A program made the position numbers and the translations under genes. Below are positions 43,558-53,954 of a DNA stretch of 64,000 nt, in pieces. The DNA lies in NCBI GenBank assembly GCA_019671135.1, contig JAHRHY010000001.1, forward strand, positions 3,472,001 through 3,536,000, given 5' to 3'. Every line of letters starts with the position of its first letter. Within the stretch, counting starts at the first letter, position 1. The DNA comes from Linnemannia hyalina. Lineage: Eukaryota > Mortierellomycota > Mortierellomycetes > Mortierellales > Mortierellaceae. The notes beneath the pieces are model-generated. The model worked only from the letters and a program-made list of their open reading frames with translations, had not been told where the DNA came from and did no database searches.

Positions 43558-44591
43558 TTGAAACAGCCGTTGTTGTTCTCCAAGTATAGTCTTTCTTCAT
43601 CGGTGAGGCGGGCAAGGCGCGGGCGGTTTTGTTGCTGTTGCTGGTTGTTGAACTGAGATGCCATAGCGTTGACAGCGATAGTGAGGGACTGGACCGAGGA
43701 CATGAGTGCGCGGGTGGTGGGGTCGACACTGATGTTATCAATCTCCATCGCCATTGGGTCGAAGGCGGGGGCGGAGGTTGGGGCTGAGTTGGAGGTCGGG
43801 GTTTGTGAGCGGATGTTATTCATAGCCTTGGCGAACATACCCTTGGTGGCGCCTCTGGGTCCGAAAGCATAGATGGTGTCAAATCCTTCAGCCTTGGAGC
43901 ACATGTCGAAAAAAGTGTTGTTGGGGTTAGATACCTGATCAGTCTGAAGTAATTGCCTCAGGTCGTCGGGGCAGCCTTGGAGAAAAACAACTCTGACGGT
44001 GGATTCAAGGAAGACGCGGCCGGTGGGATCCTCCGCAAGTAAAATGTTCATGTAGAGGCGGATGCGGGTAAGGTACTCGGCGAGGTTGGTGGTGAGCTTG
44101 GCATTGAGGAGGAGGCCGCGGACGTGTTCAAGGAAGCCGTCAGGCATATATGCCTTCTTGAACAAGGTTGTGAAGGTGAGGTACTCGCAGGTGTCGTCGA
44201 TGTTAAGGGATTCCCACCAGAGGAGAGAGGTTTGGTTAAGGAGGTTGACGGCATGAATGGTGCGTTTTCTGTCAGGTACGTTCTTCATGGTGAAGTAGCG
44301 TTGCACCTCCTTTAGCCACGCAAGGCATTTGAAGCCATCGCGAGTGCCGTCATACTTGGCGGGTTTGGAGGTGGTGTCGAGTTCAATGATGGTGGGAAGG
44401 GATTGGTTGTCGTTGTTCATGATGGTGAGTTCCGATAAAAAATCTGTGATAAAATACGTGTCGATAGGGGGAAGACAGGGCGAGGGGATGGAAGAGGTGC
44501 TGGGTGAGGTGTCAGGGGAACTGGAGGGGTCTGGGGTTTGTACTGGGGGGTCTGGGGTCTGGTCAGTGGATTCGTGAACCTTTGCTACCAT
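43410..44591 (-). CDS. Gypsy-2 Gag
   Basis: 393 aa. The ATG uses the last base of the 5' LTR plus TG of the primer-binding site, so there is no leader between them. The N-terminus is Pro/Ser-rich, followed by the retrotransposon Gag helical region (KYDGTRDGFKCLAWLKEVQRYF, shown here in parts: GFKCLAWLKEV, LLWWESLNIDD) and a single zinc knuckle CFKCRRPNAGHYSWDC with six residues between the second Cys and His instead of the usual four. Overlaps pol by 148 bp. Confidence 0.93.
   Translation of the reverse strand: MVAKVHESTDQTPDPPVQTPDPSSSPDTSPSTSSIPSPCLPPIDTYFITDFLSELTIMNNDNQSLPTIIELDTTSKPAKYDGTRDGFKCLAWLKEVQRYFTMKNVPDRKRTIHAVNLLNQTSLLWWESLNIDDTCEYLTFTTLFKKAYMPDGFLEHVRGLLLNAKLTTNLAEYLTRIRLYMNILLAEDPTGRVFLESTVRVVFLQGCPDDLRQLLQTDQVSNPNNTFFDMCSKAEGFDTIYAFGPRGATKGMFAKAMNNIRSQTPTSNSAPTSAPAFDPMAMEIDNISVDPTTRALMSSVQSLTIAVNAMASQFNNQQQQQNRPRLARLTDEERLYLENNNGCFKCRRPNAGHYSWDCGKNRNTPRPPRSQAVNNIAYVGNPPTDQSGNAPSN
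43425..43431 (-). promoter_or_regulatory. Candidate -1 frameshift site GGGAAAT
   Basis: In gag frame it reads TCG GGA AAT, matching the X XXY YYZ pattern (G GGA AAT), 12 nt before the gag stop codon. A C-run heptamer CCCCCCA lies a little upstream in the same frame as an alternative. Slippage by -1 enters pol. Confidence 0.55.
44577..44590 (-). other. Gypsy-2 primer-binding site
   Basis: TGGTAGCAAAGGTT begins at the base after the LTR and shares its first 12 nt with the Gypsy-1 site. Consistent with initiator tRNA-Met priming. Confidence 0.7.
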
Positions 44592-44689
44592 GCAACTTTA
44601 GGAGGAGTGGAAGTAAGAGATGTGGATGTATTATGGTAGTGTGTGTCTATTTATCTAAAGCTACTCTGATCGGAGGTTCAACTGTTGCA
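44591..44689 (-). repeat. Gypsy-2 5' LTR (99 bp)
   Basis: Matches the 3' LTR over all 99 bp by eye. Confidence 0.95.
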
Positions 44690-45567
44690 TATTGCTAGCC
44701 AAACGCGAACGCGAACAAGAACAAAGGCAAGCACTGTTTTCCTTGTTTTTGCTTTTGTTTTTGTCATCCAAACAATAAGAGCGGGCGGTGATGGTTTGGG
44801 GGAGGGAACGAATGGAGGGCTAAGACTTTTCAACTCCAAAGGCCCAAAAGCGACGATCAATCCTCTTCAACGGCTGCATAGGGATAAGGACGTTCTAATA
44901 GCGCTACATGTCTTGAGGCTACAACAAGCAAGAGTTATCTTCATCCTTCAGGCTGGAAAGAAAAGAAGCAAGGAGAAATCAAGTGGACCTTGGCCAAGCC
45001 ATGAACATGAGTTCTGCAAACAAGCAACTGCCGGCGCGTCTCTCCTTTTCGTATATCCACACATCACAATAACAGCAGCCGGTTAAGCGGATCGGCATTT
45101 TTATTATTATTACGATATGCGCACGCAAAAAGAAAAAACGAATAGAGGTGACAAGCGAATAATAAAAAGTATTCACCAGACAGGTGAACAACAAACGATA
45201 AAAGAGCAGTGCTCTCTCCATTTTTATTGCAAAAAATAGTGAGGGGTTGATGTTGTGAAGAGAAGACGTTTCATTCTATAACTTAGACCAAAACTTTTCT
45301 TCATGATAGATACTCCAGGCACCGTGAGCTTGAGCACAATGTACCTCCATGGATGGGTTGGTTCGGACGTCATCCGGCCAACAAAAGATTGCGCGCGTTT
45401 CATTTTTCTTACATGCTCAGAAAAGATAATAAAGCTACATTGGATACGTGTGGAGGAGGGTTCTCTCCATAACCAATAAAGACAAATATCTCTTTTTTTT
45501 TCTCTCAGCAGGTGTACTCCAACAAGCCAGCACCAGCACCAGTATCGCTGTAGCTCATCAGAAGGCC
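44690..45567. other. Spacer, no gene seen
   Basis: Mixed low-complexity sequence without a credible gene. A pyrimidine run and AATAAAG motifs lie just before the truncated LINE copy. Confidence 0.45.
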
Positions 45568-45921
45568 TTTTTTTTTTTTTTTTTTTTCGTACACAATTTT
45601 TATTCTCTAACAAACAGCATAGAGAAGCTATTAGAAGTAAAAGGGGACTACAGATCAAACTCTTCAGTACACCATCCACCAGTTGCAGTCCGATTCGGGA
45701 CCTGGCTCTGCACAGCAATTGTCGCTGCTCTTCACAGCTTAAACGGAAGAAAATAAAACTAGATACGAATGAAGGGGATTTTTCCCATCCTCCCCATCAT
45801 TGACAACCTCCTCCTTCCTAACAAACTCTCCAACAACCGCTCGTCAGCAGCGCGTGGGTCCTTGGTCGCCCCAGGGCACCTTCTTGACTCCAGTCACCTC
45901 GGGGGCCTTTGTACTTGGACA
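45568..45921 (-). mobile_element. Short 5'-truncated copy of LINE-1 3' end
   Basis: On the minus strand it matches 26080-26499, including the tail-peptide region, the GTGTACG terminus and an A-run of 22 (seen as T at 45568-45589). It lacks about 65 bp found in LINE-1 between CTGGAGTCAAG and AAGGTGCCCTGG. Its truncated 5' end is about 118 bp from the tRNA-Gly gene. No clear target duplication. Confidence 0.85.
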
Positions 45922-46038
45922 AAGACTATCTGCTTAAGGGGCAATATCACATGACCTTTACATATCATTGGTGAATGATGACCTTAGATATATGGATCTC
46001 CGAAAACCTAACATTCCATCAAGCAACAAGCAACACAA

Positions 46039-46109
46039 GCGTGGTTGGTTTAGTGGTATAATTACCGCCTGCCACGCGGTAGACCCGGGTTCGATTCCCG
46101 GACCACGCA
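46039..46109 (+). tRNA. tRNA-Gly(GCC)
   Basis: 71 nt. Acceptor GCGTGGT pairs with ACCACGC, D-arm GGTTTAGTGGTATAATTACC, anticodon loop CTGCCAC with GCC, T-arm CCGGG-TTCGATT-CCCGG, discriminator A. No intron. First T-run for termination is about 100 bp downstream. Confidence 0.96.
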
Positions 46110-46344
46110 GCTTCATTGCTACAGAACTATGACTTTAACTACTGCCTAAACTGTCCGATCCTACATCCGGACGATTCGCCCTTCACTGGGCTGAAAACGG
46201 TAGTCCCGAGTTCTTCTTTTGATTTTTTTTGCCCACAGAGGCATGAAGGAAGGAGAGAGGATAATAATAAGCAACTGTTGATGACCAAAATAATGTTTTC
46301 CTGGGTAATCTGACATGTGCTGTCAAATTATCTTTTTCAAGAAA
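46110..46344. other. tRNA-Gly downstream region
   Basis: No gene. TTCTTTTGATTTTTTTT at about 46212-46230 may end Pol III transcripts. Ends with the left 9-bp target copy of the MITE. Confidence 0.45.
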
Positions 46345-46792
46345 GGATCAATCTATTTGACAACCCGGGTTGTTCGTTTTATTCAACAACCGAACACGTT
46401 TGCGTGCTAAGTCCATGTAAGCACTTTTTCATCTTTTTTTGATGATACCATGGAAGATGACACCAAACACTTGCAGTAGCGCTTGTTTTCGCCACTTCTT
46501 TATGGAGCACGACTCCCACGTTGTTCAAAGCGGTTGTTAAGATGCTTTTTATACGAAAATACCGTTTTTTTACGTGTGTGGTGGTGATGAAGACATAATT
46601 TTGGCTGGTGATGGTATTCGATGGTTGAAAGGGCTTTATTAATGATGTGGATGATAAAAAACGAAGACGCTGCAACAAAAAACATCGATGTATTGACTTT
46701 AAAGAAAAATAGGTTGTCCATGGACTTAGCATGCAAAACACGTTGGGTTGTTGAATAAAACGAACAACCCGGGTTGTCAAATAGATTAATCC
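46345..46792. mobile_element. 448-bp MITE, Mutator-like type
   Basis: Terminal inverted repeats of about 73 bp with only a handful of mismatches, beginning GGATYAATCTATTTGACAAC. Flanked by a perfect 9-bp direct repeat TTCAAGAAA (46336-46344, 46793-46801). A 9-bp duplication with long inverted ends is the signature of Mutator-like elements. The interior of about 300 bp does not encode a transposase, so it depends on a helper elsewhere. Confidence 0.88.
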
Positions 46793-46801
46793 TTCAAGAA
46801 A

Positions 46802-47675
46802 AGCTATTCTCCTCTAATGTGATTATCTGGATATTCATATGGCGTTCTTTTCAACGAGCAGCTCGACTGTAATAAAGTGGAATCTAAGCGTTGTTTAAGC
46901 ACTGACTGTGTGTAATGAATATTTCTTACTATCATTAGTGTTAGGTTGTTTTTTTTTTTTGAAAAGGGTCAATTTGACGAAAGGGACACTTAGGAAACGC
47001 ACCGATATGATGCCGCCAAGAACGCGAGTTCCATTGCGGTATATTGAATACAGGGTTAGCCGCTTCCAAGAGCGTGCTAAAAGAATGGACTCTGTCTTTT
47101 ATATTCTTTCAGGTATTATCAAAACAGCGATTTACAAAATACTGGTGCCTGTAATACCAACAATGCAAGAAAAGAAAAACAATGAATGAAGTAAAGAGGT
47201 GTAAGAACTAATGATGTTAATTGTACAGAGGAGTCGCGTATTGTAATAGCAGCAAAGTAAGGGAGTGTGAATAAGGGAATGAGCAATGGAAGAGAATAAG
47301 AAAGAGGCAGGAAAGGTAAAAGTACCAGGGACACGTGGAAGAGACTGTTTATCATGGATGCTTCGCCAACACGCGCAGCGCATTTCAAATTTTGCGGTAG
47401 GAAGGATACTTTTGTCAGCGTCTCGTTTCAATTTGACATGAAATGCTTTGTTTCGCACTGTGCATGCTGTGATAATCGCTGTTCTGTAAAAGAGGGCACG
47501 TTTGAGGAGAGAGAAAAAAATGTAGATCGAAAGGGTGGAGCTACAGAAGTAGTCTAACGAAGATGGTGAGTAGGGACGAACCAGCGGTCAGGGTGCATGT
47601 GTACTCTTTGTCCATGAATAAAACAGATCCCTCTCTTTGTTTCGTTATTCTCCAGTTCATACCCGGTAAATATTT
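46802..47675. other. Spacer, no gene seen
   Basis: No supported gene. A/T-rich, with short frames lacking any recognisable motif. Confidence 0.4.
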
Positions 47676-47838
47676 TCCAAGGGGCATGGTACAGGTGCAT
47701 CGACTGGGATTGGTGCAGGTGCACTGGATAGGTGCATAAAAAAGGCTGATGCTGGTGCATAGGAAAGGAGTAGTACAGGTGCATGAGTAAATAGTAGTAC
47801 GGGTGCATGGTCAAAGAGCGGTACAGCTTCATATACAA
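47676..47838. repeat. Degenerate tandem repeat with GGTGCAT core
   Basis: At least six units of about 20-30 bp carry (R)CRGGTGCAT, for example ACAGGTGCATCG, GCTGGTGCATAG, ACAGGTGCATGA, ACGGGTGCATGG. Unit length varies. On the minus strand it translates to MHxYY-type repeats, likely by chance. Confidence 0.7.
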
Positions 47839-48033
47839 AGGAGCAGCAGACGACGATCTAAAAAGATGAAATGATCAAGGGCGAAGGGCTAGGTGGATCG
47901 GGCGAAGTGTAACGGGAAAGAATGATGATTTTATTACTTGTCCGCAGCTAGCTTCCATAACCTAGGCGAGGACAAGACTGGTGACTGCACTCATAGAGAG
48001 GAACCCACCTATCTATTACACCACTATTAATCA

Positions 48034-48897
48034 TCATACGACAATCCTCCCAATCACTTATACGACAATCCCTCCCACCAGCCATGCGACAATCTTCATG
48101 CGCCACACGCCATTGATCGTAATATACCACTTGCCAACAACCCCCATATCAAAGGCAGCGTCGAAGTCAAAGGAGAAAGCCGATGCTCATATCCCCTATG
48201 TGCCAAAAGTTTACTTGAGAAGAAGCAGAGAGCAGAGAAGGGTGACGCCGACGCTGTGTTGGTGAAAGAAGAGAAGAACCATATTCGCCGAGCGCATTCG
48301 ATGACGCCTGTAGTGATTTCTCTTTCAGATACAGGATGTATTCTCATCCTAAGAAGGAACCCGGCTCGTAACATGCGATTCCAGTGCCATTGTGGGAGTT
48401 TGATGCATTTTCGCGAATATATACGCAAGCACCGTCTGAAATGCTAGAAGTTGAAAGGCATTATAACCGTCAGCGAATATTTCTCAATTGTCGGTTCTGA
48501 CAAGAAGCCGGATGATGTGCGAAATGAACCTCAAAGTGAGGAGGAGGAGAAGCAGGGTATCTCCGGCACCACTCACAATTCTGCTGTTTCTTGGGAAGCG
48601 TCAATGCACCTGCAGCCCTACCGTGCAGCTTGGACATGACAAGTTCAAATGCACCAACCCCATCTTTTCTGGAGCGCACTTCAATTTCAACAGATTCAAA
48701 TGCTTGGGCAGCAACAGGTCATCTTTGATCAGAGACGCCAACAAGATGAACTCGCCTGGCTGTTGCGAAATCTTCAGCATATTGTAGGCAAAATGACGGA
48801 TCGCCAGTCGACTCAACAACAACAACAGGCAGCATAACAGCAACAGACAGCACAACAGCAGCAGACAGCACAACAATTTGATGGACGTAAGTAATTA
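48034..48897 (+). pseudogene. Gene remnant: zinc-finger-like part then Gln-rich part, three nonsense codons
   Basis: One frame stays coding-like for about 285 codons but is cut by TAG (48445-48447), TGA (48637-48639) and TAA (48835-48837). Before the first stop: three imperfect YDNP/CDNL repeats, CSYPLCAKSLLEKK, then FQCHCGSLMHFREYIRKHRL followed by KC, a Cys/His pattern like small fungal zinc-finger proteins. After it: acidic SEEEEKQG, then Gln-rich LGQQQVIFDQRRQQ and (TAQQQQ) repeats. It ends at a donor-like GTAAGT near 48888, so further exons may have existed; plus-strand 48900-49180 has more stop-broken coding-like sequence (FMYTYVLPFERPAAY). Function not recognised. Confidence 0.42.
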
Positions 48898-49651
48898 ACT
48901 CTACCAAGCAGCGCTTTCATGCAAAGTCCTTCATGTACACTTATGTGCTTCCTTTCGAACGACCAGCCGCATATTGACAATACTTTAGAGAGACTATATC
49001 CCATGTTCAAGAAACAAAAATAGCGTCCAACACAAGCTCCCCCCACCGACACTAAGGAAGTGTCCTCAACCATGGAGCGATGCCGTTTATTAAATGCGAT
49101 CAATCCTTCAAAATACATAGAGAAGTTATGATATTTGCAGATTGAACGATGGGTTACCAATTTTTTAGTCTTGCCATCACCTCTTAACAGCAAGACACTC
49201 AGTATATTACAACCCTGGGGTTGTCAATTGTGACTATGGGAGAAAACTCCCCATGCCCGTCGAGACGGGCCGTGTCGAGGAAAGAAAGGGCATGCACATG
49301 GTCACGACGGTCTTGTCAAAGCCCAATGGGGGGGGGGAAGCTCTTAACGTCGTTAACTGTGTGAGAACACAGCAGCTATTCTGACATGCTGTTAAAATAT
49401 CTGGATAATCTGACTGTAATGTCAGAATATCTTCATCCCCCCCTTTTTTTTTTGCTGTGAAGGAGGTGTAGGGATGGTGGTGGCACCCATGGTGTCAAAC
49501 GCCAACAAATTTTATTTTATGTTTGAACTCTTTGGATTAGGTGTAAAAGACATACAAACGATCGACATTTAATAGGTACAATCGTGGGTATTTTTCTTTC
49601 GTGAAAAGAGAAAGAAAGAAAAGATGAGAGAGAGAGAGAGAGAGGGGGGGT
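48898..49651. other. Spacer with decayed sequence, 3' flank of MFS gene
   Basis: Besides the coding-like remnant to about 49180, contains ACAACCCTGGGGTTGT (49210-49225), a short palindrome resembling the ACAACCCGGGTTGT in the MITE ends, two overlapping palindromic TAATCTGAC..TGTCA motifs near 49405, and a GA run at 49625-49650. Confidence 0.4.
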
Positions 49652-52641
49652 CTAGAGAGTGTATCGAAATGCAGGGTGCTTATCAGTAATATCGCGCATC
49701 TCGGCCTTGGTCAAGATCTTGAGCGGGTTGACTCCATAGCTGACCGAGTAGTTCCGGCGACTGTTCTCGCGTTTCAGCATGAACCGTTGTAAACACGAGA
49801 ATAGCATGATCGCCACCATCATCCCGATGTTTACCAGATGTCCCTTCGCTACAACATTGAGAAGAAATAATAAAGGAAAGAAAAAAAAAACGTAGAGGCA
49901 AAAAGGGTTAAGTCGTGTTGGTTTTTAGCAGTCGAGGGGTCGCGTCACTTGGTCAAGGAATTTAAAAAAAAAAAAAATAGGGTGAGGGCATTACTGTAGT
50001 GAGGAGCATTGCGCGATCTGTAGAGCTGGGATCCAATCACACCAGCAACACTGGACGAAAGCAAGAACATGGCGACCGCAATCGCGCGTTTCGCGTAGCC
50101 TCCAACATTGGTCGTCAACCACGATGTCACAATCGGCGTCATCGGTGTTTGGCCCATACTAATGATAATAACCCCTGCATAATTGACTACACGAAAAAGA
50201 AAGAGGTATGTGCATCTTGTCAGACAAAAGCCGTTCGTTTTCAAGCGTCAAAATGCATACAAAAAAAAAATACCAATGCACTGTCGTACCATAGACGTTG
50301 AGAGTGAAGAGCATCATGCAGTACCCAACAGCTGTCACCATTGCGAGACCCATCATAATCACCCCCCGCTGCTGTGTCCGATCAGCTAGGATAGCCACAG
50401 CAAACGTCGAAACCGCGCCCATCAAATAAGAAGGGGAACTCAGCAGCTGTGCCAACATTCGTGCTTCACTCGTCGGCTCTCGCATGAACGGTTGGACGCC
50501 TGGTTGGAGGTACCCCGGGGACGAGTTGATGATGGAGATGGGTTCTTTGGAAATAACTCCTGGGAGAGTAGTGGATGGATCGAGTAAATTTCCGTCCTTC
50601 AGCGCTTTTGCCATCGCCATCCATGCCCTGCTCAGCACTCCATTCGATGAAATGACTACATGCAGAGGAGAGAAGAGAAATAAAAAAATCGAACGTCAAT
50701 GACAACCCTCTAGTTAGTCTTTCCTATGACCGCGCTGTTATCTTCATCCGGGCGCTTTTTTGTTACCTGGAATGGTGACACAGAGGTTGAGGATCATGAA
50801 GATGTAGACCTTGGGATCTTTCAGAGCGGCAAGGACATTCTCCTTTGTGATCTGTCTCGACACCTTGATCTTGGTATCATTCCGAATCCTGTAGATCGCA
50901 ATCGATGTCTCCCTCTGGTCCAACCACGGCGCCGACTCTGGTGACTTTGTCAGCAAGAACCTACAGCATTATCATTACACACATAAAAAAAAAAAGGAGT
51001 AAGCAAAGCAGGCATTTCCATCACCAGAAAAAAAAAATTACGACCAGGAAAATGACAAAAGAATTACCAGGCAGCGACGGCAAGCGCCATGGTGGGAAGA
51101 CTCTCGATAATAAAGATCCACTGCCACCCATGGAGATTAAACCGCCCATCTAAATGCCCAATCCCACTCGAGATCAATCCACCGAGTGCTCCCGCCGCAG
51201 AGCTGAACGTCTGTAGGAGGGCCATCCGGAATGTCTGTTCAGACCGCTTGTAGAACATGGCAACGTACATCAATACACCCGGGATGAGGGCCGCTTCGGT
51301 GATACCCAGGACGAACCGTCCCACCATTAGAAGTGGAAAGATCTTGACCCATGCCATCAGGAACGTTATGCATCCCCTAGTAATGTGGAACAGAGGAGGT
51401 GAACGAGGGTAGGTTATAGAGATGGCAGAGTGTCTGCGTACTTGTGCCACTCGAAAAAATATATGCAATATGCTAGTGTCTCTCCTTCCTGACTTACCAG
51501 GTGAACATGGATGCTGGGAGCCAGACTTTAGGGGTGAGGTAAAGAAGAGCCATGATGGAGGGGATCTCTGCAATCCCATATCCGATATAGAACACTGCAA
51601 TCGCCCAACTGAACTGCTCCTGTGTCGAATGAAGCGAGTTCTCGAACGCAAACATCCTCGCATTCGTTAAATTGATCCTGTCTATTCATTTTTTGACAAA
51701 GAAAAAAAAAAGTTCAATTGTCAGTTCAAACTCCATGTTTGACAAGAACAACGCGCCCAAAAAAAAACACGAGAAAGGACAAAAAGATAAACTCACTGAG
51801 GGTAGAGGCACCATAGAACATCCCCAAGATCGGAATAATCCTCCAATCAATCTTGTGCACAACCCGCTTCTCCTCCTCAGGCGTATACCCAAACAACCCG
51901 CCAGGGTTCGATGGATCCCGTCGAATAAAGTTATTTAGCCCATCTCCAAACACCGAAGCCGTCGGGGTAACTGGGATGCCCGGTCCGAGGGTACTCAAGA
52001 AATTCAGTTTGAGCGCATGGTCGATTCCATTGACAGACGCCCGACGACTGTGAGATGGACTGAGGCATAAGAAGGACGGGACGCGGGATTCGCGAAGGGA
52101 TAGACGGGCAGTGTCGGGGGTTTGTGGCTCGAAGGACCTACGCCTCTTTTGGTGGAGGGAGGGCAGTGTCAAAGAGGGGTGTGTGGTTGAGATCCGAAGT
52201 GCTGTTTGGCCCATCTCTAGTGCCGAGGGTATATCTATGATATTTCGCAATTGGGAAAGCGGGAAAGGGAGGCGTGAGTTGGGGGTCTGTGCGGTGATTC
52301 CAGAACACGAATTAGAAAATATGAACGGTCAATTTCCACGCGCTTAATTCGCGTCGACAGGCAAAACCAACACACAGGGAAAACTTACTGAGATAGCGCC
52401 CATTGCCATCCTCATCCTTATCACATTGGTCATCTCTGCCATGGTCGCTCTGGCGATGGCGGCGGTGGTGGCGTCGTCTGTTCTCAGCGTCTTCTTCATC
52501 ATCCTCCTTCGCATACTCATCGTCTCCATCATCGTCGCGAGAGCTCAAGTCGGGGGACCGCAACGTCGAGCTAGAGGATACACTTCCAGAAGTATAAGTT
52601 GGAGCCAACACCTGCAGGTGAATCGCGGTTAAAGAAGTCAT
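49652..52641 (-). CDS. MFS permease, anion:cation symporter (Dal5/Tna1-like), 8 exons
   Basis: Exons on the minus strand: 52641-52390, 52234-51797, 51681-51498, 51376-51068, 50960-50767, 50655-50290, 50186-49995, 49848-49652; every junction is GT..AG and frame is kept. The start MTSLTAIHLQ is the first ATG of the long open exon 1. The N-terminal ~190 residues are cytosolic, with an acidic/Arg-His-rich block. Transmembrane core: DWRIIPILGMFYGASTL, FSWAIAVFYIGYGIAEIPS, GCITFLMAWVKIFPLLMVGR, FVLGITEAALIPGVLMYVA, the MFS loop-type ITEAALIPG and GWQWIFIIESLP motifs typical of the ACS family (nicotinate, allantoate, pantothenate carriers), then VVNYAGVIII-type helices in the second half. A plasma-membrane importer of an organic anion; the substrate cannot be read from sequence. 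The long disordered N-terminus is unusual for the family. Confidence 0.85.
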
Positions 52642-53954
52642 CTTTTTCTCGTCGTTTCTGTTTTGCAGTTGCTTTGGTGTATCTCCTTTGAAATGGGGTT
52701 GATGTATCAGTTGTAATGGAGAAGAGATGGCGATGCGAGAGTTGAAGTGGACGAAGAAGTACAGGGTGGATGGAAGAGGAAAGAAGGCCAAGGGAGAAAC
52801 GAGGAGTTCAGGGAAGGTTGAGGGTTGAAAGGGGGAAGTAAGGAAGGAGTAATACGATATGGGGGGTAGTTCCTTGTCAATTGGTGGAAGAAAGAAAAGA
52901 AAAAGGTCAACGCAGAGGTGATGGCGACCGTTTGTTGAACTCAACGAGTCGGGATGGAAGGGCGAGTAACAATGAGAATTACAACCAAGCTTGGTTACAA
53001 CTGAACGAAGTCCATGGAAAAGACGTGAAGTTTAAAAAAAAGGGAGGGACGGGTGAATGGGAGAAGTTGAAGGTAGATAAAGTAAGCAAGGGTAGTGATT
53101 GTTTTTTTGGAGGTGGTAATTGGGGCATGCAGATTGGAGAAAGACAGCAGAAAAATGTCGAATGTTCTAAATTGAAATGAAGTTAGCGACGGATTGTCGA
53201 AGGAATGGGGGAAGAGGGAAGGGGGCCAGGAAGTCAAAAGTCCAGAAGGAGGGAAGGCAAGAGAGGAAGGAGAAAAGGAGGAGGAGGAGAAGGAGAAGGC
53301 GAGGAAAATAAGGAATAACATTGAACCCGGCTCAGGACAACCAAAGTAATCGAAAATGAAGCAACACAGGAAGAAGAAAGTGAGAGAAAAAAGAAGAAAG
53401 AAGAAATCGGTCGGAGCCCTGTGCTGAATTTTTTTTTTTGAAGAATGATCTGTCTACAGGCTTTGTCCAGTGCTGTCATTGTGCAACAATACAAAACGGC
53501 ACGTCAAGAAAGAGAAGGTAGCAAAAAGCGAGACAGCGTTGTGTTCAGACGGGTAACAATAGTACGTTGCAAGGCAGCAGTAGCCGATTTCTTCTTTACC
53601 TCAACGGGGTATGATTGTCTAGAGGGGCCAAAGGGAAGGCGTCTTTTCAGTCAACGGCAGCCAGCTGGCGGCTTCCTGTGGGCGTACGAGAGCGGGTATG
53701 AGAGAGTGGTTGCTGGTGAGGATGGGAATACGCTAAAGTACATCGGCGACTGGACAGTTACCCAACGAACTGGATCATGTCCATCAAGCAAACATGCCTC
53801 TTCCATTTTTCCATATCGCCCCTTTTGTTATTCCTTATTTCCATAATCATTTACTGCCTTCACACACAAACACACATCTCTCCACTCGCAATAAACCATA
53901 GCATTTGTCCGTAGTTTCTTTGTTTCTTCTTTTATTTGTCATCTTTCTTATCGT
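52642..53954. other. Intergenic, promoter of MFS gene
   Basis: Purine-rich blocks (AGGAGGAGGAGAAGGAG near 53275) and pyrimidine-poor low complexity; no supported gene. Likely the 5' region of the MFS gene and the 3' UTR of the PPR-like gene. Confidence 0.45.

Larger units (their letters stand above)
39453..44689 (-). mobile_element. Gypsy-2: compact chromodomain Ty3/Gypsy element
   Basis: 5237 bp with 99-bp LTRs that match end to end (39453-39551, 44591-44689), LTR ends TGCAAC...GTTGCA, and a perfect 5-bp target duplication TATTG (39448-39452 and 44690-44694). Contains gag and pol in overlapping frames with almost no UTR. Looks complete and recent. Confidence 0.96.

Noticed and set aside
44685..45086. 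133-codon plus-strand frame after Gypsy-2
   Set aside because: Begins at the LTR edge, has no motif, and is biased by an RT-repeat; no support as a gene.
47680..47840. CRISPR-like array
   Set aside because: Units vary in length and sequence, no constant repeat with unique spacers, and the genome is eukaryotic.
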